From contig NC_088788.1 in assembly GCF_949628265.1 (NCBI RefSeq), positions 13,764,001 to 13,828,000 of the forward strand: DNA of 64,000 bases, read 5' to 3'. The notes beneath the pieces were generated by a model. The model made no database searches. It was not told where the DNA came from and worked only from the letters and a program-made list of their open reading frames with translations. Made by a program: the position numbers and the translations under genes. The stretch comes from Cloeon dipterum. Taxonomy: Eukaryota; Arthropoda; Insecta; Ephemeroptera; Baetidae. This document shows, piece by piece, positions 1 to 12,440 of this stretch; position 1 is the first letter of the stretch, and each line of letters opens with the position of its first letter.

Positions 1-511
1 ACCATAGTGGTGCTGAGGCTGATTATTGAACCACAACTGCTTCAATTCATATGTAATTGGTACAATATTTTGGCCAAATTATATGGTTACTCGGCCGTAG
101 CATTTGAATTAAAAGACTGTTTAATAAATATCGATATTTTTACAAAAATGCTATTGAAATTATTAAAATAGCGCTTCCGTAAAGATGTTTGCTGAAAATT
201 TATAACCGCTGATTTTTGCAAATATTTTCAATAACATTTAATGAAGATGTAAAATATATTGCACACAAAATATTACAGAGGAGAAGAAGATTGCCCTCGA
301 TTAAAATTATTCGAATTAAAATTAGATATATTCAGGACTAATAACAACTCATAACATTTCTGCACCGAGGATAAGTCCAATAATTTATTAATTGTTCTGC
401 AGGTGGGAAATAGATATAGCAATTTTAATCAAACTTCTTGGCATTATACACTCATAAAGGGACATTTTAACTTCCCAAGTGAACATTTTTAATAATAAAA
501 CGATGAAAGTT
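1..511. other. 3' flank of lectin-OBP gene 1 with relic of an older copy
   Basis: No intact gene is seen. Bases 1-110 resemble 6660-6780: both carry a Thr-codon-poor remnant of the mucin exon region (gctgattattga, then ctgcttcaattcat), followed by a shared stretch ending near ctgcaggt. About 100 bases before the lectin stop codon there is a TTTATT (AATAAA on the minus strand) near 382, a possible poly(A) signal for the gene that ends at 512. I read this as the 3' untranslated region of that gene running into the decayed 5' part of another duplicate that lies mostly outside the window. Confidence 0.5.
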
Positions 512-3500
512 TCAAGGCTTGCAGAAAGGTAACAATATGCTTCCCTTGTCCTCCTGGGCTAAGTAAACATCAGTTGGCTGCGTATCAACGACGAATCTGA
601 CCGAAAGAAGAAACGAGTTGGGCAAAGATGAGCGTTCAGGGTAGTGAACGGATATTGTGGGCATCAGATTGAACGGGCTGGTGGACGTGCACCAAGCGTA
701 ATTCGCGACTCCACGTTTACTTGCCGCCAGCCAGACGTGAAAATTCAAGACGGGAAGCGTGCCTGAGAGAAGAGACAATTATTTTGCACTTTCAATGATA
801 ATGCTTTGCTCACTCATTGATTTGTTAACCAGGCACAAGAGCTCACTTGGACTACTGAAAGAGGCCAATTTGAGGCCGTACTTACAGCACAATGAAGCTG
901 CTGCTTGATACGAAATCTGAATGCAATATGGATATTTATTTAATTATAAATGTAAGACGTCTTCATTGGGATACCCAATCATACGGGATCAGATACTTCA
1001 CTCCGCAGGCGGTGAAAAGTATAACCTTGTTCGCATCAACTAAACAATAATTGTTAACGTTGCAATGCGATATACCTAAATAAAAATCTGGAATCTATTT
1101 ATACCTCTGTTATATAAATAATCATCTCTCATTTGCGGCTGTGGATTAAAAATCAATGTATTAACTCCTATTAGCGCAAAAGTAATGAGTTTACGTCCAA
1201 AACACAGTCATACTCAGTCGGGCATTTCGGTACAGGGCCTGGTAGAGGAACTGCTTCCTAAATTGAAATTATAAAACTGGAATAGAGTGAGACACAACTA
1301 AATATACTGAGGACGCATTTATTTCCACTGTGTTGATTATATTGGCAACAAGATCTGGCGCATTTTCCAGACCGCATTGGAAGATTAACGACGCCGTGTC
1401 GCACTCGTCCATCCCCTCTGTGATATATATCGGTATTTCAAAGTGAACTCTATTTCCTCTATAATGCTTGCTTTTTGAACTGCAAGTTGAAACGGCGATC
1501 ATGTTTTCTTGCAGTATCGCAGAATTAGCTGCCATAATTTCGGCCATCAACAAAATTCTCTCGTCAACCAGTTTTCCATTCAACATCTGATAAGCAGTAA
1601 AATGATAAGTTATCCTTAAGCATAAATGGAACTTACGAATCCTCCATTTTCTCCCATGCATTTCAGAAAGCACTGTTTAAAATAATTATATTTTAGAGTA
1701 TTTTAATTTATTACTGTTGCAAAAATACTTTGATTTTAAGAGAGTATGTGGTTGTATTGAAAATCTGTTTGATTTCATCTAAGGTATTATTTAAAAATAT
1801 TATTTCCCGCGACTGGCTCAAATTTATTATAATCTTAAATGCCTTTGGAGAGGTTGAAAGCTGCTCCGCACTCGTCCACCATTGCCCCAGAACTTGAAGT
1901 CGTTTTGGTCGTGTCCCTCGCCTCGCAAATGTACATTTGGCTGGTCGAGCAGTCCGCATCATAGAGCGTTGCGCTAGTTTGGCTCAAACTAAGAAAGATG
2001 CAGTTTTCCTTTCCGGCATAATTATTTGGTTCTCCCGGTTGCCACTTAGTTTCTTGACTCCTAACCAGTTTGTTCACCGCGCACCATCCGAAATTCCCCT
2101 CGCAACCTTCATCAGTCCCTGATGTCCAAAATATGCCATTTGCGCTCGTCGAATCTGAAGAAAATATTTAATATCAGCTCAGTTAGGAATCGTTTACTAT
2201 ACATACTATTCGCGGCAGCAATAAGGTTATTGTATTCATAATCGAACTCTATGCTGAGGATCTTCATTCCAATTGCGCAACACGATTTAGCTGCATCCAA
2301 CCACTTAAAAATTACACAAACCACCTGTGTGGATTAATTCTTTTGTTGAAATAAGTTTAATTACATTCATTTTCTCCGAGTTGAACACGTAGCTTCTACC
2401 ATTAACTGTAAACCAGAAACCGTGGCTACTTGGATCTGATTTCAAGAGTACCAAATATCATAGAAAACAATTCAGAAACAATTAGTTTACTCGTCAAGTA
2501 TTGAGCAACGCCATCAGCAGGAGTACTAAAAAACGATGGCTGCAAACAAACGAGTTAACAATCAGTCGAACGTACTTTTAAGCCTATTTTTATTACATTC
2601 TTGTCACAATTAAATTCGGGGCATTTTGGAGCAAAGCAAGATGGGGCAGGAGTCGGTTTTCCCTTTGATGAGGAAGGTAAATAGTTTAAAATAAACTTAA
2701 ATTTTGCGTACTTGGCATCCAAAAACGAAAAGATTGGAACAATTTCTGGCAGTCAGAAATACTTTGCTTAGACTTTTGTTCACTTGCAGGTGGACACAAT
2801 TTTCCCCGTTTATAGCACGCGGTTGTCCTGGCATCCAATACGACGACGTGCTGCCAAATGTCGGAAAGTTTGCAGCATTGGGCAGACACCATTCAAACAA
2901 TTGGAAGGTGTCATTCATGCTGGTTTTGTGGGCCGCGGTCCAGTAATTATAATTATACTTCCAAACCGAGGCTACCAAGATTTCATTTTTAGCCGCATTT
3001 CAATATTGATTTTACAAAATATATTCGTACGATTTGTAATATTTTCTAAACATTTCTTTTTGTCTTCGTTTTCCATAGTGATTGGCGTCATTCCCAAACT
3101 GCAGCATTTGTCGTGATTTGTTTGCCAATTCACCTTTTAATTAACATTATAAAATTATTGTACGAATGAAATATTTATTAAACACCAAACGTGTACAACA
3201 GACAACCAACGCAAAACGAGCACTGATCTGTGATTTAACTATTGTGTCTATTATGTATAAATGTCTGTTGTACACCATTGTTTTTAATAAAGATTAAATT
3301 CATTCAAAATTGTTGTACGTTTTTCAACACATAAATTTCAGATAGTTAAGTTTGCCACCATTTCGAGAGTGCTATTAAATATTTCTGTGGTCAGAAAATG
3401 CATCTTGATCATTTACGGTGCCCAAATTTGGTTCCTGCTCTTTTTAAAAAAAGAATATAAGAAACAAATATCTGCTAGTTTAGATATTTGTGATTTGTCA

Positions 3501-5358
3501 TAGGATTTGAAGATATGCACTGGTGACCAAATAATTAAGATCAAAGTCAAGAGTAAGCCGCGAGTTAGACTGTAAGAAAATCCTGCCATCAGACGTGGAA
3601 AATAAGGAATCTATAGTGTTCGTCAACATTTTTCGCCAACCTTTCACAAGGAATGCGCATCTATTACAATTGTAATTGTAGATATTTACTTAAAACAACA
3701 TAAAATTATTTATTTGTAAATAACACCTAAGATAACTCAAACTATCGCGAACTGGAGTTCACATACCACCGTATTCCCCCACAAAAATAATTGGCCACAG
3801 TCCTCTGTCCAGTACCCATACTGTTTTGCATCTAAGGATGATTGTAGATAATAATATGATTTACATTCCGCTTAAATATTAATGCACCAATGAGATGACC
3901 GTCATTGGAATACAGGGACAGCTGATGATTAATTTTAAGTATAATTTATTTCTTAAACTAAAAATCTGGTAATATACGTTTCTCTTGCATGTGCTGTTGT
4001 TGTATTTAAAAATGGTCTATAAAATGAAATTAATATTTTCAGATTTAAAAAGCATGGAAAGTGCAACAAATTTTTCTGGATCGATTGTTGTTGTGAGGAC
4101 CGTGGTGGTTATTTTTTGTGTATCAGCTTCGGTGGCAATGGTTGTTGAGAAACCATGAGCGGTGGTGCTCGGAAAAGTGCCGGAAACGGTGCTTGCGCTG
4201 ATGATGGTTCCGGTGGCAGCGGCGGCGGCGGTGCTGGTGCTGGTGCTGGCTGTAGAGCCATAATCTAGCTGCTTCAATTCATGTTCATTTGTGATTATTA
4301 TCTTTTGGGCTAAAGTTTCTTTGAAATCTGACACTAAAAATCGGTTTGAATCAAGTTAGGTAATTTAAAATGCACTAAAACTACAACTGCTTCGCACACA
4401 CAAGTTAAATTAAAATACTAAACAATTCGATTTACCGTAGTTGGATTTACAGAGGTTGTGGTGGTTGTAGTGGTTGTTGTGGTGGGGGTTGTGTTGGTTT
4501 TGGTGGTGGTTGGGTTGGTGGTGGTGGTGGTGGATACTTCAGTCGTACTGGGTATTACGGAGGGTGCATTCACTGGAGCAGTGGGTTAATGTTTTGAATA
4601 TTTTTCTCGATTAAAATAACAAATAACATATTATACTTGAAGTCGTAGCTATATCGGCGTTGGTCGCAGTTACACCAGGACTGTTTGGTTCAGTCCCAAT
4701 ACGAATTGAATTAGTTGTTTCTGCGTTTTGCTCCTGATTTGTAGATGATTTTTCGGCAATTTGTGTTGATTTCCCTATATCTCTTTCATGTAACTGCGTA
4801 GTACGAATCAAATCTTCAGCACTTGAGGCTGCATTACACAATTTTCAGTATTCGTTCTCCGAAAAAAAAACTGATTTACCGTTGTAAATACCGTTTTTCG
4901 TATTTACAGAAGCCTTTGCTTCCGTTAAATTTTTTTGAGGCTTTGTGTTACTCTTTAAAGTTATTAAATTGATGTTATTCTGGGAAAATATCAATACATT
5001 AAATTTCCTCACTTTCGGTGAAGAAGTGGACTCTCGCGAGATATTATTAAAAGCTTTAGAGCATGATTGTCTACCGCAACATTTGATTATGTATATTCGT
5101 CTCTGTCTGTTTGCTGCAGTTTTGAAGTTTTAGGATATTTAAATTTGAAATAATAATATATGCTACTGACATCGCAAAGATATTCGAATAGGCCCGCCTT
5201 TTAGATTGTATATATTCACTCCTGATGACTCGGAAATTAGAAACCAGCATGCTATCTTCTCGGAATTTAACTATATGTTGACAATATTCGTCTATAGGAC
5301 TAAAATTTTCACTCACCGATACCAATATCACGCAATTGAGAGTTTTCAATTGAGTCAT
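512..5358 (-). CDS. Secreted mucin-like / C-type lectin / OBP mosaic protein, copy 1
   Basis: Function unknown; by domains a secreted, probably O-glycosylated binding protein. Exons in transcription order: 5358-5317, 5102-4892, 4828-4637, 4572-4451, 4268-4068, 4016-3978, 3921-3888, 3831-3767, 3133-3031, 2971-2712, 2662-2597, 2539-2491, 2435-2365, 2303-2207, 2154-1843, 1778-1729, 1672-1637, 1586-1472, 1417-1308, 1257-1195, 1138-1105, 1039-975, 916-814, 762-512. They total 2691 nt, 896 aa, in phase throughout. Residues 1-14 look like a signal peptide (MTQLKTLNCVILVS). Residues 149-256 are Thr/Ser-rich, with long ACC/ACA runs in exon 4. CTLD A is about 270-423, CTLD B 450-612 (GEPNNYAGKENC, sugar-site EPN), OBP-like 613-725 (Cys 613, 639, 643, 685, 694, 703) and CTLD C 747-896. 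Weak junctions: exon 5 donor (GTTGCA), GC donors after exons 15 (GCATTT) and 18 (GCAAGC). The mucin exons are the least certain part. Confidence 0.8.
3191..3275. mobile_element. 85-bp MITE-like element in intron 8 of copy 1
   Basis: GTGTACAACAGACA at 3191-3204 is exactly inverted as TGTCTGTTGTACAC at 3262-3275, enclosing about 57 bp of unrelated sequence. The element is present only in lectin copy 1, not in the matching intron of copies 2 and 3. This fits a small non-autonomous DNA transposon. No coding capacity and no clear target-site duplication were seen. Confidence 0.5.
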
Positions 5359-6935
5359 CTCTCATGATACCAGCACGACTGCAAATTGAATGAAACACAC
5401 GGTAAAGCTCTGTGCTCTATGGCTCAGAATCATATCCGTTCGGAATTTATTTTATTTTTTGTTAAACCAGCAATGGCACTCACGCACGTACCAACATAAG
5501 GACAATTCATATAGTATAAAAAGTAAATTCAATAGATAAGAAATAAAATGTAAGTAAATCTTTAACAGATGTTGAAATTATACAAGGTTAAATTTTAATT
5601 GAATATTATTTTATTTTAGTTAGACTTTTCCTAAATTTTCCTCAAACTTTCAAGTGTACATTTTTCATGATTGATATATAGATAAAAAACTTCAGATACC
5701 CACTTCCAGGCGTAAATCGTCACGTCCTGTAGGCTAGCTGTAAAAATTTCTAACATGATTTTGAATTACAATACAGCTAAGTTGAACTGGTGGCATATTT
5801 AAAAAGACGTTTTATGTTAATGATATTTAATATCCATGTAGATTTAGATTCAAAAGTATTATTTATTATTTCATAATTAAATTTAAAACAAAGGAAATCA
5901 GGTAAAATGATGGTAAAAAATATATACTTAACATCATTAGGTCAAGCAAATTGTTGCTTTCTTAACATCCGTCCAATACAGTGGCGGCTCGTCCATAATA
6001 TAAGTGTTGCGAGTGCCACATTTGCCACACGTAAGAGAAAAATAAAGAGTCAGCAGCGGTGGTGCTGGTTGTCGGGCCACCTGACTGCTTCAATTTATAA
6101 ATAATTAATACGATTTGATTTTGGCAAGGTTTGTATTTTCAATATATCTTTGTTGCCGGGATGGTTATTTACAAAATGAGTCATTAATTCATTATGTTTG
6201 AATTTGTCAATATGAAAAACATGTGACACTAAGGGACACATTTTAACGCTCTTTTACAATTATTTTTTATGGTTCTTCACTGTTGCGTGTGTGGCGCAAG
6301 TCATTGTCATATTCCCCCGAATCCGTATAGAGGGCAGTGTATAACTATGCGATAATCGCGGTACTATTTTTCTGAGTATTACACGGTGCTTGAAACAGCT
6401 GTACCGCCTTTAGCATTAAAATAAATAATAATATTGCCAGCATTTAACTTATTCCATCTAAGTGGGCATTGAAAAATGTACTAAACCTAAATATGACACT
6501 ACCCGCCATACTACATAAGAACAAAATTAGAAAATAAAAACTGTATCGTGGTGAGGTTTTATCTTTCACAGGGATTAAATCTGTGTAGGTACATTCACTG
6601 GAGCTGGGTTAATTTTTTAGTATTAAATCGGATTTGGTTGCAGTTACGTTGGAGGTGCGGAGGCTGATTATTGAGGCATCTAGCTGCTTCAATTCATGTG
6701 TGATTGGTACAATTTTTGGCACAGGTTATACGATTACTCTGCCGCATCATTTGAATTAAAAGACTGGTCATATAATGTCAACATTTCTGCACCGAGGTTA
6801 AGTCCAATTTATTACTTGTTCTGCAGGTACGATATAGATATAGCAATTTTAATCAAACTTCTTTGCATTATACACTCATAAAGGGACATTTTAACTTCCC
6901 AAGTGAACATTTTTAATAATAAAACGATTAAAGTT
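5359..6935. other. Intergenic spacer with relic mucin exons of a lost lectin copy
   Basis: No intact gene. On the minus strand, 6040-6130 resembles the Ala/Ser/Thr exon 5 boundary of copy 1 (ggtggtgctgg...ctgcttcaattt...). Bases 6590-6780 resemble its exons 3-5 (acattcactggagc, ggttgcagttac, ctgcttcaattcatg). Both are riddled with differences and lack open frames. A stretch starting CAGTGGCGGCTCGTCC near 5978 looks like a hAT-type transposon end, but no matching partner end was found. A TTTATT near 6806 could be the poly(A) signal of copy 2. The rest is AT-rich with nothing recognisable. Confidence 0.45.
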
Positions 6936-9900
6936 TCAAGGCTTGCAGAAAGGTAACAATCTGCTTGCCGTGCGCTCCTGGGCAATGTAAATATCCGTTG
7001 GTTGTGTTTCAACGACGAATCTGACCGAAATAAGAAACCAGTCGGGCATAGATGAACGTTCAGGGTAGTGATCGGATATTGTGGGCATCAGGTTGAACGG
7101 GCTGCTGGATGAACACCAAGCGTAATTCGCGACTCCAAGTCTACTTGCCGCCAGCCAGGCGTGGGATTCCACGACGGGAAGCGTGCCTGAGAGAAGAGAC
7201 AATTATTTTGCACTTTCAATGATAATGCTTTGCTCACTCATTGATTTGTTAACCAGGCACAAGAGCTCACTTGGACTACTGAAAGAGGCCAGTTTGAGGC
7301 CATATTTACAGCACAATGAAGCTGCTGCTTCATACGAAACCTAAATGCAACATGGGAAATTATTTAATTTGAAATGTAGGACGCTTTAATTGGGACACCT
7401 TATCAAACTGGATCATATACTTTACTCCGCATGCAGTGAAAATTGTTCCATTGTTCGCCACAGCTAAACAATTGTTAACGTTGCAATGCGATCTAACAAA
7501 ATCTGGAATCAATTAATACCTCTATTATTTAAATAATCGTCTCTCATTTGCGGCTGTGGATTAAAAATCAATGTATTAACTCCTATTAGCGCAAAAGTAA
7601 TGAGTTTACGTCCAAAACACAGTCATACTCAGTCGGGCACTTAGGTACAAGGCCTCGTAGAGGAACTGCTTCCTATATTGAAATTACAAAAGTAAAATAG
7701 AGTGAGACACAACCAGACATACTGAGGACGTATTTAATTCCACTGTGTTGATTATATTGGCAACAAGTTCTGGAGCATTTTCCTGGCCGCATTGGAAGAC
7801 TAATGAAGCCGTGTCGCACTCGTCCATCCCCTCTGTGATATAATATCGATAGTTCAAAGTGAACTCTATTTCCTCTATAATACTTACTTTTTGAACTGCA
7901 AGTTGAAACAGCGATCATGTTTTCTTGCATTTTCGCAGCATTAGCTGCCATACTTTCGGCCATCATTAAAATACTCTCGTCAACCAGTTTTCCATTCAGC
8001 ATCTGATAAGCAGTAAAATAATAAAAAATATTCCTCATACACAACAAAAACGGAACTTACGAATCCTCCATTTTCTCCCATGCATTTCAGAAAGCACTGT
8101 TTAAAGAAGTAAAATTTTAAAGTATTTTAGTTTCTTCCTACTACAAAATACTTTGATTTTAAGAGAGTATTTTGTTGTATTGAATATCTGTTTGGCTTCA
8201 TCTAAGGTATTTAAAAATATTATTATCCACGACTGCGACTGGCTCAAATTTATTATAATCTCAAATGCCTCTGGAGACGTTGAAAGCTGCTCCGCACTCG
8301 TCCACCATTGCCTCAGAGCTTGAAGTCGTTTTAGTCGTGTCCCTCGCCTCGCAAATGTACATTTGGCTGGTTGAGCAGTCCGCATCATAGAGCGTTCCTC
8401 CAGTTTTACCCAGTTTGAGATATATGCAGTTTTCCTTGCCGTTGTAATTATTCGGTTCCCCTGGATACCACTTGGCCTCTTGACTTCTGACCAGTTTGTT
8501 CACCGCGCACCACCCGAAATTCCCCTCGCACCCTTCATCGCTTCCAGAGGTCCAAAATATGCCCTCAGCATTCGACGAATCTATATGTATATAAAATAAA
8601 TTTCATTCCGTTATCTATGTTCTTGCTACACCATTGGTTACTTTTGGCTGCGGCAATTAAATTAGTGTATTCGTAGTCAAACTCAATGCTGAGAATCTTC
8701 ATCCCAATTGCACAGCATGCTTTCGCAGCATCCAACCACTTATATTTTGAAATTATACGTGCAGATAATAAGAAAAGATGAAGTATTAATTAAATATTTT
8801 GATTAAAATTACAGTTTGTTTCACTGAACTAAACACGTAGGTCCTCCCGTTGATTGTATACCAGAAGCCATGGTTGATTGGTTCTAAAAAGAATTAAATT
8901 TCAAACAGGGTGGTTTCACTTAAACGAAGAATATTGTATGTACTTGTTAGGTATTGGGTTTTACCATCAGGAAGTGTGCTGAAAAATGAAGTCTGTTGAC
9001 GTACAAATTTCACGATAAATTCTGACAGGTAATGTGATTGTTTTTTACAGTTTTGTCACAGCCGAATGTGGGACATTTTGGAGAAAAGCATGGCGGCGAT
9101 GGTGTAGGCTTCCCCTAATTTTGGAATAGTTAAACATTTGAATTGAAAAACTGCGTTACAGACTTGGCAGCCGAACACGTAGAAATTAGAGCAGTTTTTG
9201 TCGGTTAAATACATTCTTCCAATGCTTTTATTCACTTGCAGGTGCACACAGTTTTCTCCGTTAAAGTTGTTTGGCTGTCCTGGTAGCCAATACGACGACG
9301 AATTGTCAAATTTTGAGTCGGAATTCGTTTGATTAGGCGAACACCATTGAAATGTTCCGTTTGTTCTAGTTTTGCGAGCCGCGGTCCAGTAGTTTGAATT
9401 ATATTTCCACACCGAGGCTAAATTTAAGTAACTAATTCATTTTTATTTTTGAAAGAGAAAAAGTAATTCTCACGTTTAGATAAATTGTCTAAGCATTCCT
9501 TTTTTGTGTCATTTTCTAAAGCGATCGGCATCATACCAAGACTGCAGCATTTGTTGTAATTTGTTTGCCAGTCAACCTTGTCAATCAATGCCATTAATGG
9601 ATTTAAAGCGTTTAAAGGGATGCTTAATTATTAAGTTATAAATATATCATGTAAGTAAAGAGTTCTCAGCAACGAATTTTTGAGGCGGATACTGCTTAAA
9701 CCGAATTTTCACCCAACGGTGGTGGCTAATCAGTTTTGCCAACGGCTGGCAAAATTTGAAGTTGGAATTGAAGTTTGGTAGTGGCATAAGGCTGTTGACC
9801 AATTAGCTCAACATCCAGCCTGTTTTATTTCACGGCGGCTGGCGGCTGACCACGTGATCAAAAAGAAGCCGCCTGGCGCTGCGCAGCGCCGCTTGCAAAG

Positions 9901-11452
9901 ACCTCTATACTATAAGACACTGGAAAGAGGAGAAAGATATTTATGCAACCGGCATTATACGACTGTTTGGCGGCACATCATCCCATCCTTTGCCAGGCGT
10001 TATAAGGAGTTTTAAGTTTTAAAAAATGTATTTCTTTAAATTAAGTTTGGACGGAATAAAACATTCCAATTGAAACAGTCTACTCTGTATATAAGGAATG
10101 AGATTAATGTTTCGTTTGAATGAGTTTTATTTAGTGAAAATAATTTTGACGTACCACTGATTTCCCCCACAAATACAAAATGCCACACGCTTCATTCCAG
10201 TACCCATAATCATTTGCGTCTGTGAAATCGTCGGTTTAAAATTACTGAAAACCCAAATATAAAGTATAGCACCAATAAGTCGCCCGTCCTTGTAGAACAA
10301 TGATTCCTAATAGATTGGGAGAGTGAGTACTATTGAGTATTAACATTAATTTCCTACGTTCTTCTTGCACGTATTTTCCAAACAATCGTAAATTTTCTAT
10401 GGAGATAGGAAAAAATGTATTATAGTCAACCATTTAAAAACACGCACTATATTTGGATCAATGGTAGTAGTGAGGACTTTGGTGTTAGAAGAAATGTCAG
10501 CACTGGAGGAAGTGATTGTGGTGTGTGTAGACAAGTTCATTGTGGAGATAGTGGAAGTTGGCATCATCCACGTTGTTAATATTGCTGCTCTTGTTGTGGT
10601 GGTCGGCCTTTCGGTAGGTGGAAGTGATGCAGATATTGTTGCTGCTTGAGTAATCGTGACTAGGAACAGTTAAAACAAAAATCAATTTTGCTTATTTTTG
10701 TTGATGTTATTCTCACAGGAAGAATGTGTTGTTTTTAAACTTTGCTTGGCCAACGTTGATGTTTCTAAATAAAATTAATTGATAGATTCTTTTAGCATGA
10801 TTTTATAAAGAAAGGACGAGATAATTACTTTGGATTATAGGAAAATCTGTAGATGAGGCTACAATATGATCCGTGACTGATTCTGGAGGAATTAAAATAG
10901 TTTCTGTTCCTTTTTCTTGATCTGAAGTGGCTAAGGGAATATTTTGTTCTGTCGTTTCTACTGACTGTTGGGTACTATCACTCGCTTTGTCAGCATAATT
11001 TGATGTTGTCTGAAATAATATCTCTCCTGCGCTTGTGCCTATGATTCTCTGTTGTATTTTCAAGTTGAATGATTATTTTTCTATTACCGGAAGTAATTTC
11101 AACCGTAGAATTCTTTTTTGATGATAAATTATTCATTTGAGTGCTAGATTGTCGCGCACGCTTGGGTAAAACGTTAACGCAAGATGATTTGCCGCAACAC
11201 TTAATTATGAAATTTCTCTTCTGTTGATCTAAATAAAATCATTTAGTATGATATTGAACAATGCAAAAGCTAATTGGAAACGTTTTGAATTTTTTCTTGG
11301 AGCTTTAATTTGCCGATGGCCTTTTAGAGGCTGGCTGAACAGGACGCAGAAAGTGAACTTCTCATATTTAGATTAGTTGATAGATTAGTTATTTTAAAAT
11401 TATCACTCACCAATACGAAAATCACGCATAGAAGAAATCGAAAGCGATCCAT
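6936..11452 (-). CDS. Secreted mucin-like / C-type lectin / OBP mosaic protein, copy 2
   Basis: Paralog of copies 1 and 3 with the same 24-exon layout. Exons: 11452-11411, 11220-11088, 11038-10829, 10764-10717, 10659-10448, 10396-10358, 10306-10273, 10219-10155, 9576-9474, 9417-9164, 9114-9049, 8992-8944, 8883-8813, 8738-8642, 8580-8269, 8201-8152, 8096-8061, 8002-7888, 7832-7723, 7672-7610, 7553-7520, 7463-7399, 7340-7238, 7186-6936. They total 2562 nt, 853 aa. N-terminus MDRFRFLLCVIFVL is a probable signal peptide; exons 3-5 are Thr/Ser-rich. CTLD A has WLPGQPNNFNGENC, CTLD B WYPGEPNNYNGKENC, and CTLD C lacks an EPN/QPD-type motif. The OBP-like domain has six Cys (about 570, 596, 600, 642, 651, 660). 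The exon 15 donor is the same unusual GC (GAG-GCATTT) as in the other copies. Intron 8 carries a TIR element. Exons 9-10 are nearly identical to copy 3, so the two separated or were homogenised recently. Confidence 0.82.
9660..9905 (-). mobile_element. TIR element (MITE-like), degenerate copy, intron 8 of copy 2
   Basis: Same family as 16805-17064 and the reverse-orientation copy at 61580-61880. The shared order is: TTCTCAGC-type left end, GAGGCGGATACTGC, a GGCTGGCAAAATTT block, then CACGGCGGCTGGCGGCTGACCACG, with AGACCTC followed by TA at the right end. It lies inside an intron, is non-coding, and is richer in GC than its surroundings. Confidence 0.55.
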
Positions 11453-11940
11453 CTCACTTTACAATGCATAGCACTACTGAATGATTCACATACATAGGTG
11501 GCGTAGGAATCACTTGTAAGCGTCATTATTTACTTCCGTTATGTTAGTCTACACGCGCATTTCCGTCTCGTCATTTAGACCATCTCTCTCGCATCACTTT
11601 TTGATTGCAAGGAGTGAAACACTTAAATTAAAATTAAATGATTAGAAGAGATTCGGATATTTTCATTTCTCAGATTTTTGTATTTGTGGACAAAAATTCC
11701 AAAGTGCTCCACAACATTTCATTCAAGCTATGTATCGAAACAAAATGATGACATATGTATACGTCATAACATCCTGTTTGCCGATTCAGCTCTCAACTAC
11801 CGCACGGCTTGGGAATTGGGACAAAATTTTGGTTTCAAATTTTTACCCAAAATATTTGATCATGCTTTTAAATGACAGAAAGCGTATAGTTTTAAGGATA
11901 ACTAATAGATTTCTTAATATTTAGGGAAAACAGCAGCAAC
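11453..11940. other. Shared upstream region of lectin copy 2
   Basis: Closely matches 18612-19080 upstream of copy 3 (for example the blocks around acataggtggc, catctctctcgcatcac and tcataacatcctg). It probably contains the copy 2 promoter. On the minus strand an initiator-like TCAGT lies at 11480-11476, with A (+1) at 11478, 26 bases before the start codon. No ORF of interest. Confidence 0.5.
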
Positions 11941-12440
11941 ACAGTCATTTACTTTTTATATTATCCTTTATTAGATTAATTTAGCAATTGTAATTTTTGG
12001 AGAGATGTATAAGAAACCTGCACCTCTCTAATGAATTGTTTATCACGTCAGCAATCAAATATTTAGCTACAGAATAAATATACCACGAAAAAAATCACTA
12101 ACACTTCACTCGCACTTCTTCTCGTTCTCTCCATAAGAATAATATGGTGCGCCCTATTTGCCGAGAATATTGTCAACATGAGTTCTGATTTTTCCATATT
12201 CCCGTGTTTTGTAACTAAAAATTCAAAGGTAAAAAATTATATAATAATGTGTGTGCAAAACAATAATAAATATTTTACCTTGCGCAGAGTGCAAACCAGT
12301 CCCTGTTGCATTACAACACCCAAATCGTGATTTTCTTGCATTTCTTTTAAAAACTGTTTCATTCTGTCTTTATTCATTGCAGTTAATTTTTTTGTTTTCT
12401 GGACGGAAATTTTCAGTTAGGCTCGCGCTGGCCGTTTAGG
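11941..12440 (-). pseudogene. Relic of the LRR gene with all repeat exons deleted
   Basis: Two parts that lie about 2.4 kb apart in the intact gene (19.1-21.95 kb) are fused here. Bases 11941-12050 match its 3' flank (tcctttattagattaattta, gtaatttttggaga). Bases 12080-12440 match its first exon and promoter (atggtgcgccctatttg, catgagt...gatttttccata). The exon 1 copy (12377-12279) encodes MNKDRMKQFLKEMQENHD..., versus MNKDRKKEFLKEMQENHK... in the intact gene. It carries a two-base net deletion near its end before a GTAAAA donor. No leucine-rich exons remain, so it cannot make the protein. It shows that the duplicated unit once held both the lectin and the LRR gene. Confidence 0.75.

Noticed and set aside
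5978-6320. Possible hAT transposon (CAGTGGCGGCTCGTCC end)
   Set aside because: No matching inverted end or 8-bp duplication found, so not called as an element.
7464-7519. Apparent frameshift in CTLD C of copy 2 (about four bases missing next to CATTGCAACG)
   Set aside because: Using the acceptor TTGTTTAG at 7464 places those bases in a roughly 56-nt intron in all three copies, and the frame is intact.
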